From the NCBI RefSeq assembly GCF_006717075.1, contig NZ_VFQC01000001.1:3147501-3211500 (forward strand): a stretch of DNA of 64,000 nt, in the 5' to 3' direction. The DNA comes from Haloactinospora alba (GTDB lineage: Bacteria > Actinomycetota > Actinomycetes > Streptosporangiales > Streptosporangiaceae). Position numbers and translations under genes: made by a program. The notes under the pieces are model-generated. The model did no database searches, was not told where the DNA came from, and saw nothing but the letters and a program-made list of their open reading frames with translations. Positions 17,372 to 27,324 of the stretch are shown in pieces; the first letter of the stretch is position 1; every line of letters begins with the position of its first letter.

Positions 17372-17575
17372 ATGGAGCTGGCGCGTATAGCTGGCGATTG
17401 TCCTGATCGCCGCACATGCCCCACTCTGTACGAGACCGACCGGGATACGGTCCTCGTGCAGGGATACGAACTACCGCCCGAGGAGCACACCCGCCTGGCG
17501 GTGCCGGAAGGTGAGTCCGTGGTCGAGATCCCCAAGTCCCTGTTGCAGGAGGCCGCCCGTGCTGACCGCGTCTGA
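17372..17575 (+). CDS. small protein of the DUF6879/XRE operon
   Basis: A 67-residue acidic protein, family not recognised. It begins MELARIAGDCPDRRTCPTLYET, with two cysteines six residues apart, and ends in a helix (ESVVEIPKSLLQEAARADRV). CAGGAGG precedes ATG 17372. The stop overlaps the DUF6879 start. Small genes of this kind often head DUF6879-XRE operons in actinomycetes. Confidence 0.72.
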   Translation: MELARIAGDCPDRRTCPTLYETDRDTVLVQGYELPPEEHTRLAVPEGESVVEIPKSLLQEAARADRV

Positions 17576-18107
17576 ACTCGGCGACTACATCGAGTCCCGC
17601 CTCACCCGCTCGGCGTTCCGCTTGGAGGTTCTGGACCGCTACGAGGTCGCCGCGGACGGCGGGGACTTCGCCCGTTATCTCGCGGGGGAGCCAGACCCCG
17701 ACTACGAACGCAAACAGCCTTGGCTGGATCAACTCACTGCTGAGTACGAGGCCGGGATCCTGAACCACCGGGTACACGTACTGCGCACGCCCCTGAGCGA
17801 CTACCTGCGCTACGAGTGCGAATGGGGCTACCTCCTCAACGCGCGGGCTGGGGAGGAGATCCACATCATCGATCTGGCTGAGCAGCCGGAGCCGGAAGGG
17901 CTGGTCGATCACGACTTCTGGCTCGTTGACGACCGTTACGGTCTCCGCATGTACTACTCCCCGGAAGGGCGGTTCCACGGAGCGGAGCCCGTTGACGATA
18001 TCGTCTCCTACCAGTACGCGCGGGATGCCGCGCTCGCGGCAGCGCAGCCGTTCGAACGGTGGTGGAACCGGCATCCGGAGGAATGGAGAGCCAACCAGCC
18101 TGTATGA
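17559..18107 (+). CDS. DUF6879 family protein
   Basis: A 182-residue protein with the DUF6879 signature: an N-terminal FRLEVLDRYEV segment, RYLAGEPDP, a central HRVHVLRTPLSDYLRYECEWGY, and DFWLVDDRYGLRMYYSPEGRF. Its biochemical role is unknown, but it regularly sits beside DUF5753-containing XRE regulators. The GTG at 17559 overlaps the end of the preceding gene by 17 bases and follows GCAGGAGG. Confidence 0.83.
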   Translation: MLTASELGDYIESRLTRSAFRLEVLDRYEVAADGGDFARYLAGEPDPDYERKQPWLDQLTAEYEAGILNHRVHVLRTPLSDYLRYECEWGYLLNARAGEEIHIIDLAEQPEPEGLVDHDFWLVDDRYGLRMYYSPEGRFHGAEPVDDIVSYQYARDAALAAAQPFERWWNRHPEEWRANQPV

Positions 18108-18994
18108 CACCGCCAACGTCGCATGAGGCCGGGCACGGACCGACGGACCGCGCCCGGCTCGCACGTGCGCTCCGGGAGGCCCGCCGCGCCGCTGGCATCG
18201 GCGGTATCGAGGCCGGCCGCCGCGCCGGGATCTCGCAGTCCAAGGTCTCCAAGGTGGAACGCGGCCTGCTGGTGCCGACGGTGTCGGATGTGCAGGCCCT
18301 GAGCGAGGTCTACGGACTCGCCGCAGCGGATCGGGACCACCTGTGCGCGCTGGCGGCCGGGCTGCGCGAGGAGTCGTCGGCGCGGGTCATCCTCTCCCGG
18401 GGAGTCGCGAACTTCCAGCGCCGCATCGGAGAGATGGAGAGCTCGGGTTCGCTCGTACGCTCGTTCCAACCGGTCCTCGTACCGGGAACGCTGCAGACCG
18501 CCGACTACTCCCGCTGTGTGTTCCGCGCGGCCGCTCCCGGTGTTCAGCTTCCCGAGGAGGAGGTCGAAGCGGCCGTCACCGAACGCCTCACCCGCCGCGC
18601 ACGGCTCGGCGAGGACGGTACGCGGCACCGGATCGTGGTCACGGAGGGGGCGCTGCGCTGGCAGGCGTGTTCCGCCCGGACCATGGCCGAGCAGACGGAG
18701 ACACTCCTCAGCGCTCTCTCCTGGCCCGGGGTCATGCTCGGCCTGATCCCGTGGAGTACGCCCGTACGCGTGTTTCCCGGGCACGGCTTCCACATCTACG
18801 ACGAGGACGCCGTGATCGTCGGCACCGAGACCGCCACCGCCACTCTCACCAGCGCGGCCGACCTCGCCACGTACCGGGACCTGTTCACCGCCTTGGAGGG
18901 GACCGCCCGCTTCGGCGCGGACGCGCGCCCCCACTTGGAGCGTATCGCCGCGGAGTACCGCGCGCTGGACGCGGAACCGGATGGGCAGCGTTGA
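18104..18994 (+). CDS. XRE family regulator with DUF5753 domain
   Basis: A 296-residue regulator: HTH near residues 20-75 (GIEAGRRAGISQSKVSKVERGLLVPTVSDV) and a C-terminal DUF5753 domain (FQPVLVPGTLQTADYSR ... VMLGLIPWSTPV) of WhiJ-like regulators. ATG 18104 overlaps the DUF6879 stop as ATGA. I infer that it binds the palindromes at 17248 and 17327 and thereby links its own operon to the lasso genes; the sequence does not prove it. A decayed DUF397 gene lies 31 bases beyond its stop, facing it. Confidence 0.88.
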   Translation: MTPPTSHEAGHGPTDRARLARALREARRAAGIGGIEAGRRAGISQSKVSKVERGLLVPTVSDVQALSEVYGLAAADRDHLCALAAGLREESSARVILSRGVANFQRRIGEMESSGSLVRSFQPVLVPGTLQTADYSRCVFRAAAPGVQLPEEEVEAAVTERLTRRARLGEDGTRHRIVVTEGALRWQACSARTMAEQTETLLSALSWPGVMLGLIPWSTPVRVFPGHGFHIYDEDAVIVGTETATATLTSAADLATYRDLFTALEGTARFGADARPHLERIAAEYRALDAEPDGQR

Positions 18995-19024
18995 CCGGCG
19001 GGGCGCCGCGGGCGGGGCAGCACT

Positions 19025-19139
19025 TCAGAGGCGGTAGCGAGTGGCGGCGTGCAGGAACGCGGTCCACTCCGCGGTCGAAGGTGAGGAAACCGCGCTCGCC
19101 CTGGGTGGAGTCGCCCACGGCTGACGCATCCCGACTCAC
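19025..19139 (-). pseudogene. DUF397 gene remnant, truncated and frameshifted
   Basis: The upstream frame gives ASAVGDSTQGERGFLTFD, and a one-base shift then gives AEWTAFLHAATRYRL and a stop. Joined, this is the C-terminal half of a DUF397 protein (compare AVRDSKHPEVGYLAFPATEWNVFL at 39444). The N-terminal half is missing, as is any start with a ribosome site. DUF397 proteins normally accompany DUF5753 XRE regulators, one of which ends 31 bases away. Confidence 0.7.
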
Positions 19140-19244
19140 GGCAGTTCCCTTCCCACGTCACGATAGCGGCGACAGGCCGCACAGCACGTGAACCAGCTCC
19201 CTCGCGGTCCGGGGTCCCATCATCGGGGCACGGCGCCGGCCCGG

Positions 19245-19643
19245 TCAGGAGGCCTCGGTGCCCTGCTCCTGTGTGAGGGAGTTCCGCAGGGCGGCCCAGT
19301 CGTCGGGGTGGGCCATGCCGCGGTAGACGGGCAGGACGATGCGGCTTTTGCCGGTGGTCATGACCAGGCGCGTTCCGCTCGCGTCGATCCGGGCGCGGGG
19401 AGGTAGGGCGGTGATCGCCTTGGGGCCGCGCATGATCGGGACAACGAGCCGGTCGTTGGTGAGGGTGAAGTAGGGCATGCTCCGGTAGGCCAGACCGAAG
19501 CCGAAGACGACCAGGGACGGGATGATGGCCGACAGGCCGGTCCCCACGTCGTACCGGACCGAGAGCCAGATGCCGAAGAGCACCAGTGCCAGTCCGATAC
19601 CGAGGAAAAGGGAACTGAGCCACCGGGCGAAGCGGACCTTCAT
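19245..19643 (-). CDS. membrane protein, two helices plus small C-terminal domain
   Basis: A 132-residue protein. Two hydrophobic helices (LSSLFLGIGLALVLFGIWL and AIIPSLVVFGFGLAYR) occupy residues 9-55. A soluble domain follows with strands (FTLTNDRLVVPIM, ASGTRLVMTTGKSRIVLPV) that resembles a PH-like fold. CAGGAG precedes ATG 19643 by seven bases. Function unknown; it stands alone at the right edge of the lasso island. Confidence 0.72.
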   Translation of the reverse strand: MKVRFARWLSSLFLGIGLALVLFGIWLSVRYDVGTGLSAIIPSLVVFGFGLAYRSMPYFTLTNDRLVVPIMRGPKAITALPPRARIDASGTRLVMTTGKSRIVLPVYRGMAHPDDWAALRNSLTQEQGTEAS

Positions 19644-19770
19644 GTCGTAGCTCCTGGGGGAGGAGAGAGAGCAGGAAGGCCATGTTAGCGACCTCCCCAT
19701 GGGAGGTCTATGCGGTGCTGCACCCGTCGTTGGCCCGATCGCGGCGCATGAGCCAGCTCCACGGGCTCGA

Positions 19771-19943
19771 GGCCGGTCCGCGGACTCGGGACTCGCGAAT
19801 CCTCCGACGGGGGAACCGAGGTACAGGGCCACCGCGAGCACATGACCGCCCGGTCCCGTGGACGGCGAGGATCACGGTCTGGCGGATCGCGACGCCACCG
19901 ACCGCAGCGCAACGCCCCCGCCCGGGAATCGGACGGGGGCGTG
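19771..19943. repeat. direct repeat, right copy
   Basis: Diverged copy of the two segments at 12951-13030 and 13331-13452, same orientation, but with the roughly 300 bases between them missing. The copies bracket about 6.3 kb containing the lasso cluster and its divergent operon. The right end holds a hairpin (GCCCCCGCCCGG ... GACGGGGGC) just after the stop of the Bax-inhibitor gene, where it could act as terminator. Confidence 0.65.
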
Positions 19944-19964
19944 AGCACGCTGTCTGAGGGGGAC

Positions 19965-20846
19965 TTATTCGCCGCCGAAGATGGCGTAGAGCATCCACAG
20001 CAGGCGCAGGATCTCGATGTAGAGCCACACCAGGGTGACGGTGAGACCGAAGGCGAAGTGCCAGGCCATCTGGTTCGGGACGCCCATGGCCAGTCCGTCC
20101 TCGATGCCCTTGAAGTCCATCGCCAGCACGGCGCAGGCCAGGATGATCATCCCGAGGGTGAAGACCACTCCCAGCGGGCCCGCCGAGCGCAGCCCCAGGC
20201 CGCCGTCGATGAAGAAGCTGGCCACCAGGTTCACCAGGACCAGCACCAGGGCGGCGACCAGCGCCGCCGACACGACCTTCACGAAGGTGTTCGTCACCCG
20301 GATGACGCCCGTGCGGTACAGCCCCAGTGTCGCGCCGAACGCGATCAGGGTCCCCAGTACCGCCTGGGTGACCAGTGCGCCGGTGGCCGCTCCCGCCGCC
20401 AGCTCGAAGAAGCGGCTGATCCCGCCGACGAACAGCCCCTCCAGCGCGGCGTAGGTGAGGATCAGCGCCGGGTTCGTGGACTGTTTGAACGCGATGACCA
20501 GGCCCAGGACCAGGCCGCCGAGGGCGCCGCCGATCGTCAGCAGCATCCCGAGGCCGGGGTTCTGGGGGTCGAACAGGAAGAAGTTCGCCACGGCGGTCAG
20601 CACCACCATCCCGAGCGTCATCCCGGTGCGCATGACCACGTCGTCAATGGTCATCCGCCCGCCGCCGGGAGCCGTGCCGCCGGGGTGCTGGCCCGGCTGG
20701 GGGGATCCCGCGTAGGGCTGCTGGTAGCCCTGACCGTATCCGGGTTGCGCGTAGCCCGGCTGGCCGTAGGGCATCTGGTGGGCCTGCCCGTATCCGGCCT
20801 GACCGGGCTGCATCACCCGCTTGAGCGCGGGGTTGGAACTCCTCAT
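19965..20846 (-). CDS. Bax inhibitor-1/YccA family membrane protein
   Basis: A 293-residue protein with a 60-residue Gly/Gln/Tyr/Pro-rich N-terminus (repeats such as QPGYAQPGYGQ) followed by seven hydrophobic helices of the BI-1/YccA family (residues about 75-290, ending with WLYIEILRLLWMLYAIFGGE). Actinobacterial members usually start MRSSNP, which fits ATG 20846; an ATG two codons earlier (20852) is equally possible. The family is linked to ion leak and stress in other organisms; its bacterial role is unclear. Confidence 0.87.
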   Translation of the reverse strand: MRSSNPALKRVMQPGQAGYGQAHQMPYGQPGYAQPGYGQGYQQPYAGSPQPGQHPGGTAPGGGRMTIDDVVMRTGMTLGMVVLTAVANFFLFDPQNPGLGMLLTIGGALGGLVLGLVIAFKQSTNPALILTYAALEGLFVGGISRFFELAAGAATGALVTQAVLGTLIAFGATLGLYRTGVIRVTNTFVKVVSAALVAALVLVLVNLVASFFIDGGLGLRSAGPLGVVFTLGMIILACAVLAMDFKGIEDGLAMGVPNQMAWHFAFGLTVTLVWLYIEILRLLWMLYAIFGGE

Positions 20847-20979
20847 CCGCATGATGTCTCACAAGCCTTTCCAGGGCGTGACGCGTGCTGCCTTAAACCT
20901 AACGCACTGTCCCCCGCCCCGGGTTCCCGACAGCAGCACCCCGGTTACGGGCCGGGCGCGCCGTCCGCCACGCCCGGCC

Positions 20980-21906
20980 TCAGCCCCTGCTCACCAGGGA
21001 GCGCAGGAAGAACGTGAGGTTGGCGGGCCGTTCGGCGAGTCGGCGCATGAAGTAGCCGTACCACTGGTCGCCGTAGGGGACGTACACCCGCATGCGGTTG
21101 CCGTTGGCGGCCAGCCGGGTCTGCTCCGCGTCCCGGATTCCGTACAGCATCTGGTACTCGTAGCTGTCCGCCGTGCGGCCGGTGGTCTCGGCGAGTTTCC
21201 CGGCGATCGCCACCATGCGCGGGTCGTGGGTGGCGATCATGGGATAGCCGTCCCCCTCCATCAGGGTGCGCATGCACCGCACGTACGCCCGGTCGATGTC
21301 GGCCTTGCTCCGGTAGGCGACCGAGGCCGGCTCGTCGTAGGCGCCCTTGCACAGCCGCACCCGCGATCCCGCCTGGCGCAGGTCGCGGCAGTCGGCCTCG
21401 GTGCGGTGCAGGTAGGCCTGCAGCACCGCTCCCACCCCGTCGAAGTCGGCGCGGAGCTCGCGCAGGATGGACAGGGTCGAGTCGACGGTGGTGTGGTCCT
21501 CCATGTCGAGGGTGACGGTGGTGCCGGCCTCCTCGGCGGCCTGGCAGACGCGCCGGGCGTTCTCCAGCGCGATCTTCTCCCCGTCCCCGGGCAGGAACTG
21601 CCCCACGGCGGAGAGCTTCATCGACACTTCGGCGCGGTCGGCGAGCCCGGCGTCGGAGAGTTCCTTCAGCAGCCGGGTGTAGGCGGTCACGGTGGTCTCC
21701 GCCTGGGCGGCGTCGGTGACGTCCTCCCCCAGGTGGTCCAGGGTGACGAGGCGGTCGCGGGTGATGTCCGCGACAGCGGGGAGCGCCGACTCCAGGGTCG
21801 AGCCGGCGACGAAACGCGAGACGAGCCCCCGGGTCACGGGGGTGCGTTCGACCAGGGTGCGGCAGGTGGTGGAGCGCGCCGCCGCCAGGAGGAATGTGCG
21901 AAGCAT
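20980..21906 (-). CDS. proline dehydrogenase
   Basis: A 308-residue monofunctional FAD-dependent proline dehydrogenase, oxidising proline to pyrroline-5-carboxylate. The TIM-barrel motifs are intact: VTLDMEDHTT, AYLHRTEADC, RLCKGAYDEP, MIATHDPR, YEYQMLYGIR and RVYVPYGDQWYGYFMRRLAERP. GAGGTCGC precedes ATG 21906. The P5C dehydrogenase gene lies 76 bases upstream on the same strand, forming a two-gene proline catabolic operon. Confidence 0.94.
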   Translation of the reverse strand: MLRTFLLAAARSTTCRTLVERTPVTRGLVSRFVAGSTLESALPAVADITRDRLVTLDHLGEDVTDAAQAETTVTAYTRLLKELSDAGLADRAEVSMKLSAVGQFLPGDGEKIALENARRVCQAAEEAGTTVTLDMEDHTTVDSTLSILRELRADFDGVGAVLQAYLHRTEADCRDLRQAGSRVRLCKGAYDEPASVAYRSKADIDRAYVRCMRTLMEGDGYPMIATHDPRMVAIAGKLAETTGRTADSYEYQMLYGIRDAEQTRLAANGNRMRVYVPYGDQWYGYFMRRLAERPANLTFFLRSLVSRG

Positions 21907-21982
21907 GTGCGACCTCGTGTGTGTGACCGGTGGTACGGGTCCCGGGCGAACGGGTGCCCGGGCCCCGGGTGGTACCCGCTCG

Positions 21983-23608
<1,626 letters not shown>

Positions 23609-23734
23609 GGCACCTCCCTGGCGTGAAAGCGGATGATCAGGGCTAACGTTAGGAGCGAACACGCCGGGTGTCGTTATGGAAGCGCCCACTCTTGGACACG
23701 GTGGCTTGGCCGGTAGAACAAACGCGGAGGGATC

Positions 23735-25480
23735 ATGGACGAAACGCCCGGTCCGGACGGTGGGACGGCCGCGGAGGACGAGGGGCCCGGCATCCCGCTG
23801 CGTCAGCTCCTGCTCGCCGTCGGCGACCCGCTGGTCCGGGTTCTGGCCGCCCCGGCGGGGTTGGACGTGCGGGTGGACAACATCGTGATCGTGGATCCGG
23901 ACGACCAGGCGGAGGCGGGCCCGCTGGACCTGGCGCTGCTCATCGGGGCGCGGGGGGACGCGGCGCGGCACCTGGTGCGGTCGGCGGCCCGCCGCGGCGC
24001 CTCGGCGGTCGCGGTCAAGACCCGGGCGAGTACGGCGCCGGGTGACCACGGGAACGGTCTCACGCCGGGCCAGCAGCCGTTCCCGGAGGAGGCGGTGGAA
24101 CGGTTGCGGACCGTCGCCCGGGAGAGCGGGGTCGCGCTGCTGTCAGTACGTCCGGACGTGCGGTGGGAGCAGCTGCAGTCCCTGTGCCGGGGCGTGCTGG
24201 ACGACGCCCGGCTTCCGTCGGCCACCGACCTGGACGCGGCCGGGGACCTGTTCTCACTGGCGCAGACGATCGCGACGCTCACCGGCGGTCTGGTCAGTAT
24301 CGAGGACGCGGCCAGCCGGGTGCTGGCCTACTCCGGCGGGGAGGAGGCCGACGAGCTGCGTCAGCTGTCCGTGCTGGGCCGCCAGGGGCCGGAACAGTAC
24401 CTGGCGCTGCTGCGGGACTGGGGCGTGTTCTCCCGGCTGCGGTCGGGCGAGGAGGTGGTGCACATCGACGAGCGCCCCGAACTGGGCATCCGCCGGCGCC
24501 TCGCGGTCGGCATCCACGCGGGTTCGCAGCCGTTGGGGACCATCTGGGTGCAGGAGACCCAACAGCCGCTGGCGGCCGGCGCGGAGGAGGCGCTGCTCGG
24601 GGCGGCGCGGATGACGGCCCTGCACATGCTGCGGCACCGCAGCGAGATGACGTTCGGGCTACGGCTGCGGGAGGACCTGCTGAGCGGCCTGTTGGAGGGG
24701 CGGATCGAGGCGGCGGCGCTCGCCGACACCGTCGAGGTGTCCCCGCAGTGTTCCGCGCTGGTGGTGGCGTTCGCGCTTCCCTCGCCCGCACGGGAGGGGA
24801 ACGGGTCCCCGGAGGGGGCCGGGCGGGACCGCTCCGGTCAAGAGCTGAACCGCCGCAGGCTGGTGGACCTGATCTCGGTGCACACCGCCGCCTACCGGCG
24901 GTCGGCGCTGACGACCGCGCTGGGGGGCCGGGTGTACGCGCTGCTGCCGGAGGTGTCCGGAGGGGCCGACGGCGCCGACTCCTCGGTGCGGGCGCTGACC
25001 CACAAGACGGTCCGGGCCGCGCAGCACGCGCTGGGGGTTCCGGTCCAGGCGGCGGTGGGTTCCCTGGTGGAGGCGCTGGACGACGTGTGGCGGTCGCGGC
25101 ACGAGGCGGACCGGATCCTCGACGCGGTGGGACGCGACATGCGGGTGGATGTGAATCCCGCCACGATCGCGGACGTGCGTTCGCGCGTGCTGGTGAGCGA
25201 GACGCTCGCGCACCTGCGCAACGTGCCGGAGCTGCGTGACCCGCGGGTCACGGCGCTGGTGGAGTACGACACGGCGACCGGGTCGCAGCTGGTGCGTTCC
25301 CTGGTGGCCTACTTCACGGCGTTCGGGGACGTGCGGCAGGCGGCGCGGCAGCTGCACATCCACCCGAACACGCTGCGGTACCGGGTGCGCCGGGCGGAGT
25401 CCGTGAGCGGGCTGGACCTGTCGGAGTCCAACGAGCGGCTGTTCGCCCACCTCCAGCTGCTGCTGGAGTTCGAGCGCTGA
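23735..25480 (+). CDS. PucR family transcriptional regulator
   Basis: A 581-residue regulator with a GGDEF-like/PucR sensor region in the middle and the PucR C-terminal HTH (residues about 515-575; SLVAYFTAFGDVRQAARQLHIHPNTLRYRVRRAE). It is divergent from the proline dehydrogenase/P5C dehydrogenase operon with 126 bases between starts. In actinobacteria a PucR-type protein in this position commonly activates proline use, so I infer it senses proline for this operon. Confidence 0.88.
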   Translation: MDETPGPDGGTAAEDEGPGIPLRQLLLAVGDPLVRVLAAPAGLDVRVDNIVIVDPDDQAEAGPLDLALLIGARGDAARHLVRSAARRGASAVAVKTRASTAPGDHGNGLTPGQQPFPEEAVERLRTVARESGVALLSVRPDVRWEQLQSLCRGVLDDARLPSATDLDAAGDLFSLAQTIATLTGGLVSIEDAASRVLAYSGGEEADELRQLSVLGRQGPEQYLALLRDWGVFSRLRSGEEVVHIDERPELGIRRRLAVGIHAGSQPLGTIWVQETQQPLAAGAEEALLGAARMTALHMLRHRSEMTFGLRLREDLLSGLLEGRIEAAALADTVEVSPQCSALVVAFALPSPAREGNGSPEGAGRDRSGQELNRRRLVDLISVHTAAYRRSALTTALGGRVYALLPEVSGGADGADSSVRALTHKTVRAAQHALGVPVQAAVGSLVEALDDVWRSRHEADRILDAVGRDMRVDVNPATIADVRSRVLVSETLAHLRNVPELRDPRVTALVEYDTATGSQLVRSLVAYFTAFGDVRQAARQLHIHPNTLRYRVRRAESVSGLDLSESNERLFAHLQLLLEFER

Positions 25481-25548
25481 ACACCGCGGTGCGGACATCG
25501 CCCGTCGGCGCCGCTCGGGGTGGACCACGGGAGTCGTCCCTGGTCGCC

Positions 25549-25625
25549 TGGTACCCCCGGTCGGGTTCGAACCGACACTTGTGACCCTTTTAGGGGGCCT
25601 GCCTCTACCGTTGGGCTACGGGGGC
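25549..25625 (-). tRNA. tRNA-like gene, apparent anticodon UAA, short variable arm
   Basis: A 77-base cloverleaf with encoded CCA. Acceptor GCCCCCG pairs with CGGGGGU (G1-U72 wobble); the D-arm is GCC/GGC; the anticodon stem GGCCC/GGGUC closes loop CCUAAAA; the T-arm GUCGG-UUCGAAC-CCGAC is perfect. By position the anticodon is UAA (Leu, UUA codons). But base 33 is C instead of U and the variable arm is only about six bases, unlike class II leucine tRNAs. The acceptor resembles actinobacterial tRNA-Arg(UCU). The identity is therefore uncertain. Confidence 0.75.
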
Positions 25626-25682
25626 CCCACCATCATACCCGTCTTGGTGCATTCGGCAGGATTCGCATCGGTTCCGGGCACG

Positions 25683-25736
25683 AAAAAACGGCACGGCCGG
25701 GCCCGACGCGAACGGGTCGGGGCTCCGGCCGTGCCG
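25683..25736 (-). terminator. rho-independent terminator of ndh
   Basis: On the minus strand a long GC stem (CGGCACGGCCGG paired with CCGGCCGTGCCG, with inner pairing GCCCCGACCCG/CGTCGGGC) is followed directly by TTTTTT, 15 bases after the ndh stop. Confidence 0.85.
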
Positions 25737-25750
25737 TCGTCCGGCCAGGC

Positions 25751-27130
25751 TCAGCTCGCGCGGCGCAGCAGCTGCCCGTTGGCGACCTGGGGATTGGCGG
25801 CCTCCTCGAACGCCTGGTGCGGCTCGCCCATCTCCGGCAGCGCGGTGAAGTCGCGCCGCAGGAGCAGACCGAGCGTCCAGTCGGCCAGGACCCGCAGCTT
25901 GCGGTTGAACGTGGGGACCGCGAACAGGTGGTAGGCCCGGTGGGCGTACCAGGCGGGGCGGCCGGTCAGCTTGATCTTGCCGAAGAGCTGGGCCGCGCCC
26001 TTGTGCAGCCCGAGCCCGGCCACCGCGCCGAGGTTGGTGTGCCGGTAGGGCTTCATCTCCTTGCCGCGCAGGGCCGCGATGACGTTGTCGGCCAGCACCG
26101 GGGCCTGGCGTACGGCGTTCTGCGCGTTGGGCGGGTAGAAGCCGCCGTTGCCGTCCGGCACCTGGGCGCTGTCGCCGCCCGCGAACGCGTTCTCCACCCC
26201 GTTGATGGTGAGGTACTCGCTGGTGTCGGCGTGGCCCTTGGCGCCGAGCGGGAGGTCGCTGGCCTGCAGCACGGGGCTGGGCTTGACCCCGGCGGTCCAC
26301 ACGAGGGTGCCCGCGTCGAACTCGGTCCCGTCGCTGAGCTTGATGTGCCCGTCGACGGCCGACTCCAGGAACGTGGACAGCCGCACGTCGATGCCGCGCT
26401 GTTTGAACTGGTTCATCGACTTCGTGCCGACCTCGGGACCGACCTCGGGGAAGATCTTGTCCGCCGCCTCGATCAGGTAGAACCTCAGGTCGTCGATACC
26501 GATCGAGGAGTAGATCCGTGTGGCGTCGCGCGCCAGGTCCTCCAGCTCGCCGATGGCCTCTGCCCCGGCGAAGCCGCCGCCGACGAACACGAAGTTGAGG
26601 GCCTTGCGGCGCACCTCGAGGTCGTCGGTGGAGTCGGCGATGTTGAGCTGCTCCAGCACGTGGTTGCGCAGGTAGGCGGCCTCTTCCACGGTCTTGATGC
26701 CGATGCCGGACTCGGCCAGTCCCGGGATCGGCAGCGTCCGGGAGATCGCCCCCGCGGCCATCACGATGTGGTCGTAGCTGATCTGGTAGGGGTCGCCCTC
26801 GTTGGGTTCGAAGTCGACCGTGCGCCCGGCGTGGTCGATACGGATGACCCGGCCGTTGAGCACGCGTGTGCGTTTCAGGACCTTGCGCAGTGGGACGACA
26901 GCGTGTCGTGGCGAGATACTGCCCGCCGCCAGTTCGGGGAGGAACGGCTGATAGGTCATGTAGGAGTTCGGGTCGACCACCGTGATCCGGGCCTCTCCCG
27001 GTCCGAGCTTGCGTTCCAGCCGCTTCGCGGTGTGCATCCCGAGATAGCCGCCCCCGACGACCAGTACGTGCGGTATCTCGGACTCGTCACCGCCACCGTG
27101 CACCAGCCGGTAGTTCCTGCTCTGGGTCAT
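25751..27130 (-). CDS. ndh: type II NADH:quinone dehydrogenase
   Basis: A 459-residue FAD enzyme feeding NADH electrons to quinone without proton pumping. The FAD-binding GGGYLGMHTAKRLE near residue 26, the NADH-binding VFVGGGFAGAEAIGELEDLA near 185 and the FAD motif AFAGGDSAQVPD near 320 are all present. The C-terminal part (WYAHRAYHLFAVPTFNRKLRVLADW) is the amphipathic membrane-docking region of NDH-2. Two Rex-like boxes lie 150 and 254 bases upstream, so transcription probably responds to NADH/NAD ratio. A strong terminator follows. Confidence 0.93.
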   Translation of the reverse strand: MTQSRNYRLVHGGGDESEIPHVLVVGGGYLGMHTAKRLERKLGPGEARITVVDPNSYMTYQPFLPELAAGSISPRHAVVPLRKVLKRTRVLNGRVIRIDHAGRTVDFEPNEGDPYQISYDHIVMAAGAISRTLPIPGLAESGIGIKTVEEAAYLRNHVLEQLNIADSTDDLEVRRKALNFVFVGGGFAGAEAIGELEDLARDATRIYSSIGIDDLRFYLIEAADKIFPEVGPEVGTKSMNQFKQRGIDVRLSTFLESAVDGHIKLSDGTEFDAGTLVWTAGVKPSPVLQASDLPLGAKGHADTSEYLTINGVENAFAGGDSAQVPDGNGGFYPPNAQNAVRQAPVLADNVIAALRGKEMKPYRHTNLGAVAGLGLHKGAAQLFGKIKLTGRPAWYAHRAYHLFAVPTFNRKLRVLADWTLGLLLRRDFTALPEMGEPHQAFEEAANPQVANGQLLRRAS

Positions 27131-27279
27131 CGCGCATCCGCCTTAGATCCCCGCTTCGCACTCCCCACCGGGAGTACGAAAATCGGTAAGTCTTCTTTGA
27201 CTGTCATCTTCCTGTCGGCTTTCTAGGGAAAGAAAGCTATTTCTTCTTGTCTAGCCGGGACTGCTTCCGCCATCCATGC

Positions 27280-27297
27280 TTGTGCATTCTTTCACAA
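27280..27297. promoter_or_regulatory. Rex-like operator 1 upstream of ndh
   Basis: TTGTGCATTCTTTCACAA, an inverted repeat matching the Rex (redox-sensing repressor) box TTGTGAA-N4-TTCACAA at all but one position. It lies 150 bases before the ndh start codon. Confidence 0.7.
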
Positions 27298-27324
27298 GCC
27301 TCCCCTGTCAAGGAAGGAACGAAC

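Noticed and set aside
13476-18994. Lasso exporter (D gene) or isopeptidase
   Set aside because: No ABC transporter or peptidase frame is present between the flanking repeats.
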